Of a stretch of DNA of 64,000 bases, positions 14,401 through 26,400 are shown in pieces; position 1 is the stretch's first letter; each line of letters starts with the position of its first letter. A model generated the notes under the pieces. The model saw only the letters and a program-made list of their open reading frames with translations. It was not told where the DNA came from and made no database searches. The stretch comes from Chlorops oryzae. Taxonomy: Eukaryota; Arthropoda; Insecta; Diptera; Chloropidae. The DNA is taken from positions 35,236,002 through 35,300,001 of the forward strand of contig CM035808.1 of NCBI GenBank assembly GCA_020466095.1, read 5' to 3'. Both the position numbers and the translations under genes were made by a program.

Positions 14401-17400
14401 TTATATGAGCAGACTTCAATCTGATCTTATCGAATTGGGGGATGAAATGAGCAATGATTAACTGCCAACACCCAGACTTTATTCCAATCAGGGAGAATTG
14501 TATATAAACTCAGCACCTAAAAGTATGCCTAAAAAATTAAGAATATTTTGTATGTATTTGTTTCAGTGCTGCCATTTTAGCATTTTTCAAGCTAAAAGCT
14601 TTTAATTTCTTAATTTAGCCGCTAAATAAACAGTTTAGCCTGATTTCCAATTATGCGTCAGAAGCATGACGCTGCATCAGGTGCGTGAAAAAAGCAATTT
14701 TCAATTATGCGTGTGCGTCAACATATGGTTTGTCTTGAGATTTTTTAGCAAAGCACAATTGTAAAGGGTACTCGACTCACTCGACTCACGTTGCTGACGC
14801 ATAATTAGAAATGGCACTTTTAGCTTCTAGCTTTTTTTTTAGCTCGAAATTTATTTTGCGATTTTAGCCGTAAAATAACTTCTTTAGCTTTTAGCCTTTT
14901 TTTTAGTTTGTACGTTTTCTGTCATGCAACACTGAAAGTCAGTTTGAAATAAGTGAAATTGTTTTAGTGCTGTTATACACGAGCGTTTTTTAACGCGCGT
15001 TTCTTGACTAGAGTTCGAGTTAGAGGTAGAGTTGCCCTTGCGTATTTGCCTACCCCGCTTACATCTCTACACCGCTATCCGACAAACTCGACTCGCGAGT
15101 GACGAAACGCGCGTTAAAGAACGCCTCGTGTATAATAGCTCTTACAGAGAATAGCCAACAGTGATGCTAGATGAAGATTTCGAGTTATTTGATGATGTTT
15201 TAAATTGAAATAAAACCCAAAAATTTAACACACATTTAGCTTTTTATTTTAGCTTGGAAATTTTTTTTTGGCTTTTTTGCCTTCTTTTTTAAGGTTTTAG
15301 CCTCTTCTGCGAAAAAGTTCTGGGAACACTGATTGGTTTGTTTGTTTCAGAGACGTAACTGTTATAAGCAGGGCTCGGACTTTGTTGCATTTATAAATAT
15401 AAAGCCTACTTTTTGGGCTAACATTTTTCTTACCAGCATTTTGTGAATAAGTTTAGCGAAGTTGAACTTCAAACCGCGTTTCTAATTTGGGAAATATTCA
15501 TATTGATGTTAAAAATCGATTTGAGTCTTAACTTTATGTGGGTTGAACAAAATTTTACTCCAAAGTATGCTTTAAATTTATAAAAGTCAAAAAAGTTCGA
15601 GCCCTGGTTATAAGAAATATAAAAGATAACTCTCAATTTTTATACAGTAGACTCGCAAAATATCGAACAAACTTTAATACTTTTTTTCGTGCATTGGCCT
15701 TTCGTAAATTTGAACAAAGGTTAGGTTTAGGTTAGTGTGGCTGTCACCAAGAGCAGGGGAGGCAAGTTCCAAAAATATTGGGGGGGAAAAAAAAATTTTA
15801 TGCAGTTAACAATACGCAATGTTTAGTAGATGTCAAATATTGAAAAAGTGCAGTATATCTACTGCAATTGGAATAAAGTTCTAACCCTTCTCGGGAAAGA
15901 TATCGATACTTATAGACAACCTTTGACACATATTTTGGTTGGAGGAGGTTGGAACCAGTGTTCGGAGAATTCTGCACGAATGTGAAAAGTAGGGTGGCAC
16001 AGGCGGGTAAATTCGAATTACCGGAACTTCAAAATTGTAGTAAATTAGTTAAGAAATATGAAAGATGTTAATCTCAGATGAATTATGGGGATTGCAGAAT
16101 AAAAGTGTGATATTCTAGAATATCTTTACAAAATTTTCAAATATTTTTTTCAGTTGCCGAAATATTGGGGGGCATGGCACCTCCAATAAAATTTTTGGAG
16201 GGGCATAAAGTGCCTTGCCCCCATAGTTGCCGCGCCTGACCAAGAGCGACATACTTAGGCACCAAATGGGCCCGTTGTGATACCACGTAAAATGGAAAAA
16301 CAAATAAAAACAGAAATAAAGAACACGACACAAATATCCACGCCCTCAGCTGGGAGTCGAACTCAGGGCTTCTCGGTTCGTAAATTGGCATCTCAGTCAA
16401 CTACGACACAGAGGCCGATAAGTCGAACAAAACTTTTCAATACTTTTTCAAGAATGGAATGACGACGATCTTCCTTCCGAGGTTGAATCCGTTCAAGAGT
16501 GATTCTGAAAATGGAGTTTATGAAATTAAGCAAATTGATCGTATAACATTGACCGAAGCCGTTGCCATATTTCATAAGGCCATATTGTGGGCAACTGCGG
16601 AAATTCAGTCTCTCCGCAAAAAATCTGTTCCTTGAACTAATAGTTATTTCCATGAGTGCTATTCACAAGAATAATTTTTTTCCGCTGCTCATTACTTTTA
16701 GTTTATTTTTTTCTTTTTACTAATCCCCGTTCATAAAGGATTCCAATTATAAAAATGTTTTTCCTTTCAATATTCAAATACACCTTTAGATGCCGAATTA
16801 AAAAAATTTTGATCTACACCTAAAATAATTCCGATTCTCAATAGTCTCAAGGTATTATAAAATATAATTGCCTAAAAAGTGAAGGTCACTTGTCCTCTGC
16901 TCCTCTTTTTTTATTTGACAGCTTTTCTCAACCCTTACGGACTGCACCAAAATTGTATTCGTTTGATTGGAAATAGCAAATAATTTACAAATTTCAGCAC
17001 GTATCGAGCTATCAAAAGATAAGTACCTTTCGGTGCGAGACCGAAATTCAAATGACCACAGACGACATGGTTGTTATCTCCATCTATTACAAGCATCCTC
17101 ATTAAAGTGGATGCCCATTTCGTCGTCGTCAATGCGATTGGTGGTGCCGAACGTGAAACGAGCCCATGGTAATCAATTTGACATTGTACAATGTGATTTA
17201 CGATACAATTTGTCGAGGGCTGTCAATTGGATACTTTGATTGCCACAATTTCCACGATTCTAATTGCAACACTAATCATCAATTCCGTGCTAGCAAGCGG
17301 GTGGGTTGAATCCGTAAATGCGGACAAAAACTGCGAAAAAGGCCAATAATGCTTGACCGAACATCGGGAATAGTAATTAAGATACTTAAATGAAAAAAAA

Positions 17401-20400
17401 AAAAAAACCAAGAACCAAAACGAAATGGAAAGGAGTAATTATTACTGCCACATCCGCTGTCAATTCCGGCTCTAATAAAGGCGGAAAAAAGTGCCTTCTT
17501 TAAATGTTCACCTTTAAATACCAAGTAATCACAACGAGAACGAAGAAAAGGACAATAAAGCCATAAGAAAACGTGAGCCGAATTTGTAAGCGAAGGAAAT
17601 TAAATTCCAATCTGCACGCAATATGAACAGGATCCCCGAAAAAAAACCAAGGAGGAGAGAGACGGGTTGATAGGGATATACCACAAAAGATGAAGACAAG
17701 CCATACAAATAAAATCCCATTCACCTTTAAGGTATCTTCCTGTGGGAAATGTGTTGGTAATGTGAGGACAACTTCCGTGTTGCCATGCGATGAGAAGTCA
17801 CAGGACAACACATGACAATTTTTCATATATGAATATAACGTTGGGCGAGAATAAAAAACTGTAATAATAAATATATACCAACATATAATATCAGGCAACG
17901 ATTAATGCTGTGAAATGGACTCCTCATGAAGAATTTTTATACCCGACACACTCTGTGTCGAGGGTATATTGCGTTTGTGTGGTTGTGTGTAACACCCAGA
18001 ACCAGTCGAGATAGACCATACAAAATATATATAGAAATGATCAGCGTCACAGGAGATTCATTTAGCATGTCCGTCTGTTTCCTTGTCCGTCTGTTTTTGA
18101 TACAGTTTTCTTATCGAAGGAGTTGATCTATCTTGACGAAATTTGGTATGCATGCTCACGGGGACATGAGTAAGAACAAGTTCGAGAATGGACCCGATCG
18201 GACCATTTTTAGGGGTACCTCTAGTACTAGGGTCTGTTACGAAAATCACAAAAACTGCTCTTAAAGCGAAGTTTTTCAAGATATTTTGATGAAATTTGAT
18301 TATATTTAAAGGCAAGTAATATTATTTCCAAAAATTGGAAAAGTGGGCGTGGCAGAAGGACGTTTTTCGAAAATTGTCTCCTACTCCCGAAACGCCTATG
18401 GGACTTGAACGAACATTGGCACTTATACTTCCTTTGTAGCCATAAACATCCTGCCCAAAAATTTTCTTGATCAGTCCATTATTAAGGGTATCTCCAGTAC
18501 TAGGGTCTGTCACAAAAATCCCAAAACTGCCTTAAAGTCGGCCTTTTTCGAAATATTTCAATGAAACTTGGAATTTGGGCGTATATTTAGGCCTCCGATT
18601 AGAATTGCGAAAAAAATTGAAAACTGGGCGTGGCAAAGGGGCAGTTTTCGTATAGAAATTAAATGAAAGTCGGTATATGGGGCCCCTATGGCCTTAAACA
18701 ACTCCTGATATTAAAAATTATTTGAAGATGTGTGTCTGTGTCGGGTATTCTATTGTCAGGCTTGCCTGACTATAACACCCTTACTTGTTTTTTTTCGTAT
18801 TTACTCAGAATTTCGGTCTTTCCCACCCTCCTTCCGTTACTCTTCCTATCTTCCATCATGGATACTAGTCAGCTCACACCATAAAGCACTTAGATGCATT
18901 TAATAGAAGCGATTTATTAATGTCTTAATGTGAGAAAATGTGCTTGCGTGCACGATGTTCTTAATGTCATGGTAAATAAATATGTGCGTATGTATCTTTG
19001 TGCGTGCGAGTGTCATACTTCTGGCAGGAGTACCAACTGAGTATTGTAATCAACACATTTTTAGTATCTGGCAAAACAAGTTATCAAAATAACTTGGGCA
19101 TTCATTTCCGTCAATATGTAGGTATGTCTCCGCTTGTACTGTTGACATAAATATAATGGCCCAAAGTGATAACTTCCTGCAGGAAAATTTATGTTCAAAC
19201 TCTTTAAATAACAATAACCAAGAGAAAATGGAAATTGTCAAAGGTGAACTGTTTTATGATGAGAATATTCGTAAAATATATTTACTTATATATAACCGAG
19301 ACACTTGCTTTTATATTCTTTTCCATTGGATTGGCAATTGGAAAAACTCCCACTGGGATACAAAAGAATTTAGTACTCTTACAAGACGATTTTACGAGAA
19401 TTACTTTAAGGGAAAGATTAAAATTGAGAAAATGATGAATGAAATGATCGAATTGCTATTAGAAAAACAACTTTTATTTTGTAATGCTCATTTAAAATAT
19501 GGGAAATTACATGAGAAACGGTCCCACCCGTGACACCCATGACAGCCATTTTGAGCTAAAATTGCATCATTTCAGTGTTTAATTATAGTAAATCGTTTTC
19601 AAAATTTAAAATCCTTGAAAATTACGTCAATTTTTTTAAATATTATGAGTGAGTGTTAAGGGGAACAGTATTAATGGAATCGCCCATATATGTACATGAG
19701 GAATTCCTATACCAGGAAAAATTTAAAAAAAAAAAAGGAAAATAAATACGTATAACTTAAGTAGATGAGGAAAGAAAAAAGTAAATTTTATAAATACATG
19801 CGAAACATTCTGTAGGTATATGAAAAATATCTTATAAAGGTACAAATTAGTTTTGCAACGAATACTTGCATTCGCCATTCGCGAAAATTGGTGAAAGGAA
19901 AAATCAGAGCAATTGTTAAAACGCCGTTCAGGGCTTTTAATCCCAAACAATTTCCTTAAGGATTAACCCCGAATCAATGTGACTAAAAATTAATCGTATT
20001 CAATCTTTTGAGCAAAACTTTTAAAACTAAGAAGACAATTAATCTTTAAAAAACAATTCCTTGAGCTATCGAAGTTTTGAATACCTTTAATTTAATTTAA
20101 ACAAAAATTGTCTTCTTAGTATCAAAAAGTGCTAATTATGTTATAACATTAAAGAGTTAAACAAGATATTAAGATTCAAAATAATGGTACAAAAAATGGA
20201 ATCTATGCATCTTTATCAATGGGCTAGAAATATTTCCGAAGAAGAAAAACCCTTGGCAAAACCTCGTTAGCTAGTTCGCATAATATGTTGGGGCAGGCAT
20301 ACACGGCCACAATCGCGTTTGACTAGCCTAGGACTTATGGTACAATTGGTTTTAAACCTTAATTTGAAAAAGAAAGCAACAGTTGAAAGATAGTTAAATT

Positions 20401-23400
20401 TTAATTTATGGAAAACCAATCAAGTTTGCTAAGTGTTTTCGAAAGGTCGCTCATGAGGCGTCGGATTTGCGATCGCAAAATTTACAAAGGCTGTTTGCGT
20501 ACCTGCATGAGGCGGTCTCCAAGGCCCGACATAAAGTAAAAACTCCATATTAGCATTCGCATTTCCGAATATTAAAGTATATTTGCGAATGCTAAAAACT
20601 GACATTCATTGCAATCCTAGTGCATATGAATCATCGCCGCAAACAACGTTGTAAGTGAGCCTTAGAACCTTTTTTTTTTTTACTTTCACCTATATAGTTC
20701 TCTGCCTTCTAAGCTATCACAACAGTTTTCTTATTTGGTAAAGTCTTGGACATTTGTCAACACTTCTGAACAATAAAAATGTGAAAGTTGTCGCTTATGA
20801 TGTTATTCGCGACGATGACTAAAATTTTTAAAGGAACTATTTATTGAGGAACTTTCCACCGGGAAAACGTCTCCTAACTTGTGCTTTGATTGTGAATGAT
20901 GATGACTAGGGCAACCAAAAATAAGAAATTTTTGGGAGATTGTTTTTAATAGAAACGAACGAAAACTTGAGAATTTAGTTTTGATTTTTTATTTAATTCT
21001 TAAAAAATTCTTATTTTTGGCTGGCCTAATGATGACAGAATCCTATAAGTTCCCATCTAAAGGAATTTTTTATTTTATTTGTTCATTTCATAATACACCT
21101 CCATGGATACCAGATATGCCCGAAAATGTCGAGCGTTCGAATCCCGGTGGAAGTATTACTGCTGCTTTCCTGAATCTTTATGCCATAAAACCTTAAATTT
21201 TTCGATATGAAAGCTGTGGGCAGACAAATTGACACACAGACAGTCAGAGAGGCGGACGTGGGAAAATAGAATTTCCTTGTGATGCCGATCATTACAGCAG
21301 AAATTTTGCGTGGTCAATTTTGAGTTCTTATGCACGCCTTCGGTGCGTCAATGACAGAATCTCCAAGCAACAATAACCTTTCGAGCAACACAACTAGTAA
21401 AATTTTTCTTTCATTTTGGAAATAATTTATTTTTTTGAATTTCATAAAGTTTAAACATGTTTCCTAATTCGAAATTGGCGATGCTAAACAGAGATTTCTT
21501 CCCTCTATCAATATAGGACTAACAGAATTACATGACTTCATTTCACTCGACTTGCTCTAAAGCTTTGAAGAGGTTATTTTTTGTACTATAAAAAAATCTC
21601 AACTGTCATCGCAAAAAGGCATAGAAGTTCTGAATTTCTTCTCACCCTTTCCGTTCCATATGTTTGTGCGTGTGTGTATTTATGTGCAGGACAAAAATGC
21701 CTCACTATAATGAGTTCCGTACTCGCTCTAACGTGAACATGAAATCCCTTAACTTCTTGCACTCGTTTGCACTTATTTGTGTCAAGGTGCAAAGGTGTTA
21801 GTCATAGCGCGGCAAAATGCCAAAGCATTTAAGACATTACCTTCATAAATAGAAAATGCGCACTCACACGCATGCAAAGCTCATGCATAGAAATATGAAC
21901 CTGTAAAAGCACGTAAACATTCACTCTTTGCACGAAGAAGACTTGAATGCTGCTTGCTTCCGTTGCTTTTGCCTTTGGTGGAGTGCAATGGCCAAAAAAA
22001 GAAAGGATGACAGTACTGTTGTTGTTTTTGCTTTTGTTGTTGCACTTCTTGTTTACAAATGTCGCCATTTTATGGTGAAAAGATTTATCGACTTGTTTTT
22101 GTTCAAATTCTTTTAACTCACACAAACGACAACCCAACAAACTCCCTGTAGGAATTTGAACTAGTGTCGTACTAGTACTTTACTAGTGCAAAAGCCACCA
22201 GTACTAGTTCTTTTCTATACCCCTGTCCATATAAAATTCTGTCGAAAATCAGTATAACATCTGTACAGGAAAGCACTAGTACAGTTTGCACCAGAACTAT
22301 TCTAGTACTTTTCGATCCAATTGGGTAAATTTGCACCAGTTAAATACTGGTGATGTTTACGGGAAAAAGTTTACAGAATCGTGGATTTTTTTTTTCAATA
22401 CAAAATGGAAATAAATATTTTTAATAAAAGAAAACCATTCGGTTGTGTATTTATTATCAATTTATAACGCTTCAATGAATGAATGCAATTATTCCACTGA
22501 TCACTAGTATAGTTATGGTGCAAACTTACCCAAACATTGCACTAGTTCTTTTAGTACTGGTAAAAGTACTAGTTCTTCTAGGCAAATTGCTTAACAGCTT
22601 CCTAAAGGGACTTGCACACACACACATACACTGACACAGAGGTAGATGCTGGCATGCTCTCACAGAGTCATGCTAAAGCATGAATGCAACAACGCACAAA
22701 TACCTCCTTTATATAATTTACGCATTTTCAAAGAGAAGGCAAAAATATTTCCAAATAATATTTTTTTTGTAATATTCCTTTAACATTTTCGGATTTTCGT
22801 TATTTTCTTTTATCCGAAATGCTTACTTTGTATGTCCTTGTCTTTTTGCGAAACTTAGGCAATAAATAAAATGCAGCAAAACCAAAAAAAAAAGAAAAAG
22901 CTAGCTGCAATTTGAAAGTCTTGAAGGTTTCACCATGACGGCATAAGCCACCCGAAAGTACAAGCCAAAAAAAAATCTTTTTTTTTTTTTAAGGACGAAG
23001 GAGCCGCATTTGTGATCTGCGAAGAGCAAATCTTGTTATTCCAGGGCAAATTACTTGCTGGAAAATTTGACTAAATAGAAAATGTTAAGCTCGAGAAAGA
23101 AAAAGAAAAGAGATACCAAGAATCTCTTTAAGAGCCGAGCACTGCTCCAATGATAACAAAAGGCCGAGAATATGCTTTTATATGAAAATTACATTTTGGC
23201 TCAGGTAAACTTTCAATCGTTGCTTTACTTTATCATCGTGACTTTGTCTTCCGCTTCCGGTTGAAAGCAAAGTAAAATAACTTTTTGCTAAACTCTTAGC
23301 CGGTATTCTTTCTTTGTTTTCCTTAACTAAGATACACCCGGCAATCTGGCTTCCTTAAAGTTCAGAACGGGTTTAATGCACCTTTTCCTTTTAGTGTAAA

Positions 23401-26400
23401 TTTCAGGAAATTTCAAACAAATGCTTAGGAAAAGACAACGAATTTGAACTCATGCCCAAAGGCTTCGTTCAGAGAGCGTTTTAAATTTTCTTTTTTACTT
23501 TGTCTTTTGCTTTATGACAAAGCTTTCTTCAACTTATTCGAGGAAAAGTCCTTTCCTATTAGTGGAATTTAAATGCATCAATGTCCTAGGCTTGAGACAA
23601 AAAATGATTGAGCCTCTAAAGCTTATGCCAGAATTTTCTTATTCTCGTAATACGAACTGAATTACGTGCTTTTGTGACTAGCGACTGACACAGATATCGA
23701 AACTCTCAAATTTCATTTGAAAAAAATCTCGCAAAATCTATTTTTAGAGAAGTAAAGAGCCTTTTTGAAGAGACTCTGGAACTAGAGGTGTCCTTAAAAC
23801 TACTAAAAGGTGTTTCCTTTGTGATGGTCACAGTTTTGGATTAAGTTCAGCATTTTAATTTTAGCAATGAAAAATAGGAAGAGATTCTCAGGAATGCCTA
23901 CTTTGGAAAACGTTTAATAAAAGTTAGGCACTGAGAGAGCACAATTTTTGCTGAGAATGCCCATAAAAAAAAACTATTACGGGTGTGACCTATAGCCTTA
24001 AATTCCTAAATTCCAGAATTTTTTTAAACTGAAAAGAAAAATATCTAATCTTGAATTGAGGTACATTGTGACCAATAACTACTGTGCATACTGTCTCTAT
24101 AAGTGTTGAATAATTTAGAAATCTGATATGTCTTCTTATTGTTTACCGTTTACAGTTTATTTGACCACTCTTACTTTAACTGTTCTAAGTAGTTGATTTA
24201 ACTGTTGTTATTTCTCTCGGTGTAGTTCCTCCTAAAGGCCTCGCCCAGTTCGGTAGGAAATACCGGGAAAATTCCTAGGCTATTTCGCCGAGGCTGATCT
24301 AAATTTCAATTTGAGTTTGAATTTCGAAATGGATACTTATTTGTAGGTATTATTAAACCATTCTCAAAGTATTGCGACATCAATTGTTACTTTTCTGCGA
24401 GAAACAATGCAACTTCAATTATTTCTCCTAGGAAAGACTGGGCTTCGATGTTGCCTTTTTTGCCAAAGAAACACTAAAATATTATTCATACTTTTTTACC
24501 GAACTGAGGCCAGCCGTCAGAAATGCCGTGTGAAATTTGTGTCAGGAATTTTCTGAAATTTTTATTTAATGGAGTTTTTCATTCCTAGCCGAACTGAGGC
24601 CATTGCTTAAAGGAAGATTCATTAAAAAATGCAAAGTTTGACAAAAAAAAAAAAAAATCAAGCCTCAATCGAGTCTCCTCATAATACTAGTCTTTTCCTT
24701 ATGCATAAATCTTTTGCTCAGTACCTTGGGCGATTGCGATCGTTACAGTCAGTCCACGTTATTTACAAAGCATTCATTTTTGTTTATGGCCTTTCAAAGG
24801 AAACTTTTAAAGTAGTTTTTCACTCAATTTTGTTTTTCCATTGTTTTTCTGAACAAAAAAAAAAACAATACATATGTACGTATGTATATAAAAAACTGAC
24901 TCTCTGGAATGAAGTATTTTTATTGAGCTTTAACTTATCTCGAATGGTTGCTCTTAGGATTTTGTTTTGTCACTCAAATACAATGTTCCCGAGATTAGGG
25001 ACTGTAAAATCCAAGCTATCAGAAAATCGAAATGACAAAAATCTTTTTAAATAACGATTCCACTTTCAAGCTGACATTTTTCCCCAGCAACGCGAACGTC
25101 ACATAAATTACAAGTATTCATCGCCCATAAAATGAAGTTTACCTTCGATTCGATATCTCACAGTAAAATTGAGCTTGTCTTTGCATGTTACTCCTTGTTT
25201 AACTTGCATTACTCTTTTTGCCACCGACAATGAACGACTTTTTTACCCGATTACAAGTACACGAAATGTCAATTAAGTGATTTTACGATGCCATCAACAG
25301 ATTTAGTACTGCCAATGAGCACGGATCTAACAAACGAAAAGTTCTGTAGTAAAGTAAAGGATTGAAAGGATGAATTTACAACCTCAGAAGTCGTTCATTG
25401 CACACATTCAACCGATCCGATCCCACTTAAATCAGTGTGAAGTGAAATTTAATTCGATTTGATTTTGATTCTGTTTCAAAGTACCTACCTACTTATTTGA
25501 TGGCGTAATTTTACTTTTAAGGACTTCAAAACTATCCTTCGATTAACTCAAAATAGTTTAAAACTTATGTCAACACTGCCTGAAATATTTTTTGATTCTT
25601 CAATGCATAACTTGAAAAAAGTTGCACTTTAAATCATGAAAATCTAAAATGACGAACGGACGCGGCACATGCTGCTTTAAAGTGCAGTTCCTCTAGCTCT
25701 TCCAACTTTTATTCCCTAATGCGATGTCCTGCTTTTTCCATCAGCCAGTGCAACGCTAAGCATAACACTAGTAGGTACATCGGATGCATTAAGATTAAGT
25801 TCAGCTGCAAGAGGAAACACATCAAGAGCAGCTGTCACCGGATATCATATTCGGTTGCACATTTCGCCAGAGACGAAGACGCTTAGCTCGTTAGTACTGC
25901 GTTAGCGTATTTTTCATTTGACAATAAATCCTCAAAATCTTATAAATCCTCGCTTATGACTGAGCTATGCCGCTGTGAGCGCCACTCCTATTTTGGGAAT
26001 AACCAAAGCGCATTTTCAAATTACATTCGAAAAAATCCCAAAAAAAAAAAGAAAACACAAACATTTGAACGAATACCCTTAGCCTTAGGAATGTGAAGAG
26101 CATGAAGAATTTAATGAACCACAAAACCTAGCGGGATCATTAAAAAGATTTCTTCTTTTTGGGTCATTTTAATCTCGTTTAAATTCATCTTTTCTACAAA
26201 TTCATTTACTTTATATTAATACTTAAACAAATATGAATTTCTCCTTTAGCTTCTCGGATTAATTCCATTTGGGTGCACAGATGGAAACGAACTTGACAGC
26301 TTCGGCTTCATCAAGATGTTTGACTTAACTTAATTTATAGCTCTAATTAGGCATCAAATTCAATATTCGATATATGAATTTAATAATTTGAAATTTGATA

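Larger units (their letters stand above)
14564..15331. mobile_element. hAT-like nonautonomous element with TTTAGC repeats, carrying two nested MITEs
   Basis: The ends CAGTGCTGCCA and (inverted) CAGTGTTCCCA match at 9 of 11 positions, and 8-bp flanks ATTTGTTT/ATTGGTTT differ by one base. This combination of CAG ends and 8-bp duplication is the hAT signature. Both sub-terminal regions contain many copies of TTTAGC/TTTTAGC in both orientations, as hAT transposase binding arrays often do. There is no coding frame. Two further inverted-repeat inserts sit inside it. Confidence 0.6.

Noticed and set aside
19156..19533. 125-codon frame starting [11 protein letters not shown]
   Set aside because: Reads somewhat protein-like, but no domain, no conservation evidence, and frames of this length are expected by chance in 64 kb of such DNA.
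21090..21190. tRNA-like B box (GCGTTCGAATCCCGG)
   Set aside because: No A box at proper distance, no stems and no SINE tail; probably chance or too decayed.
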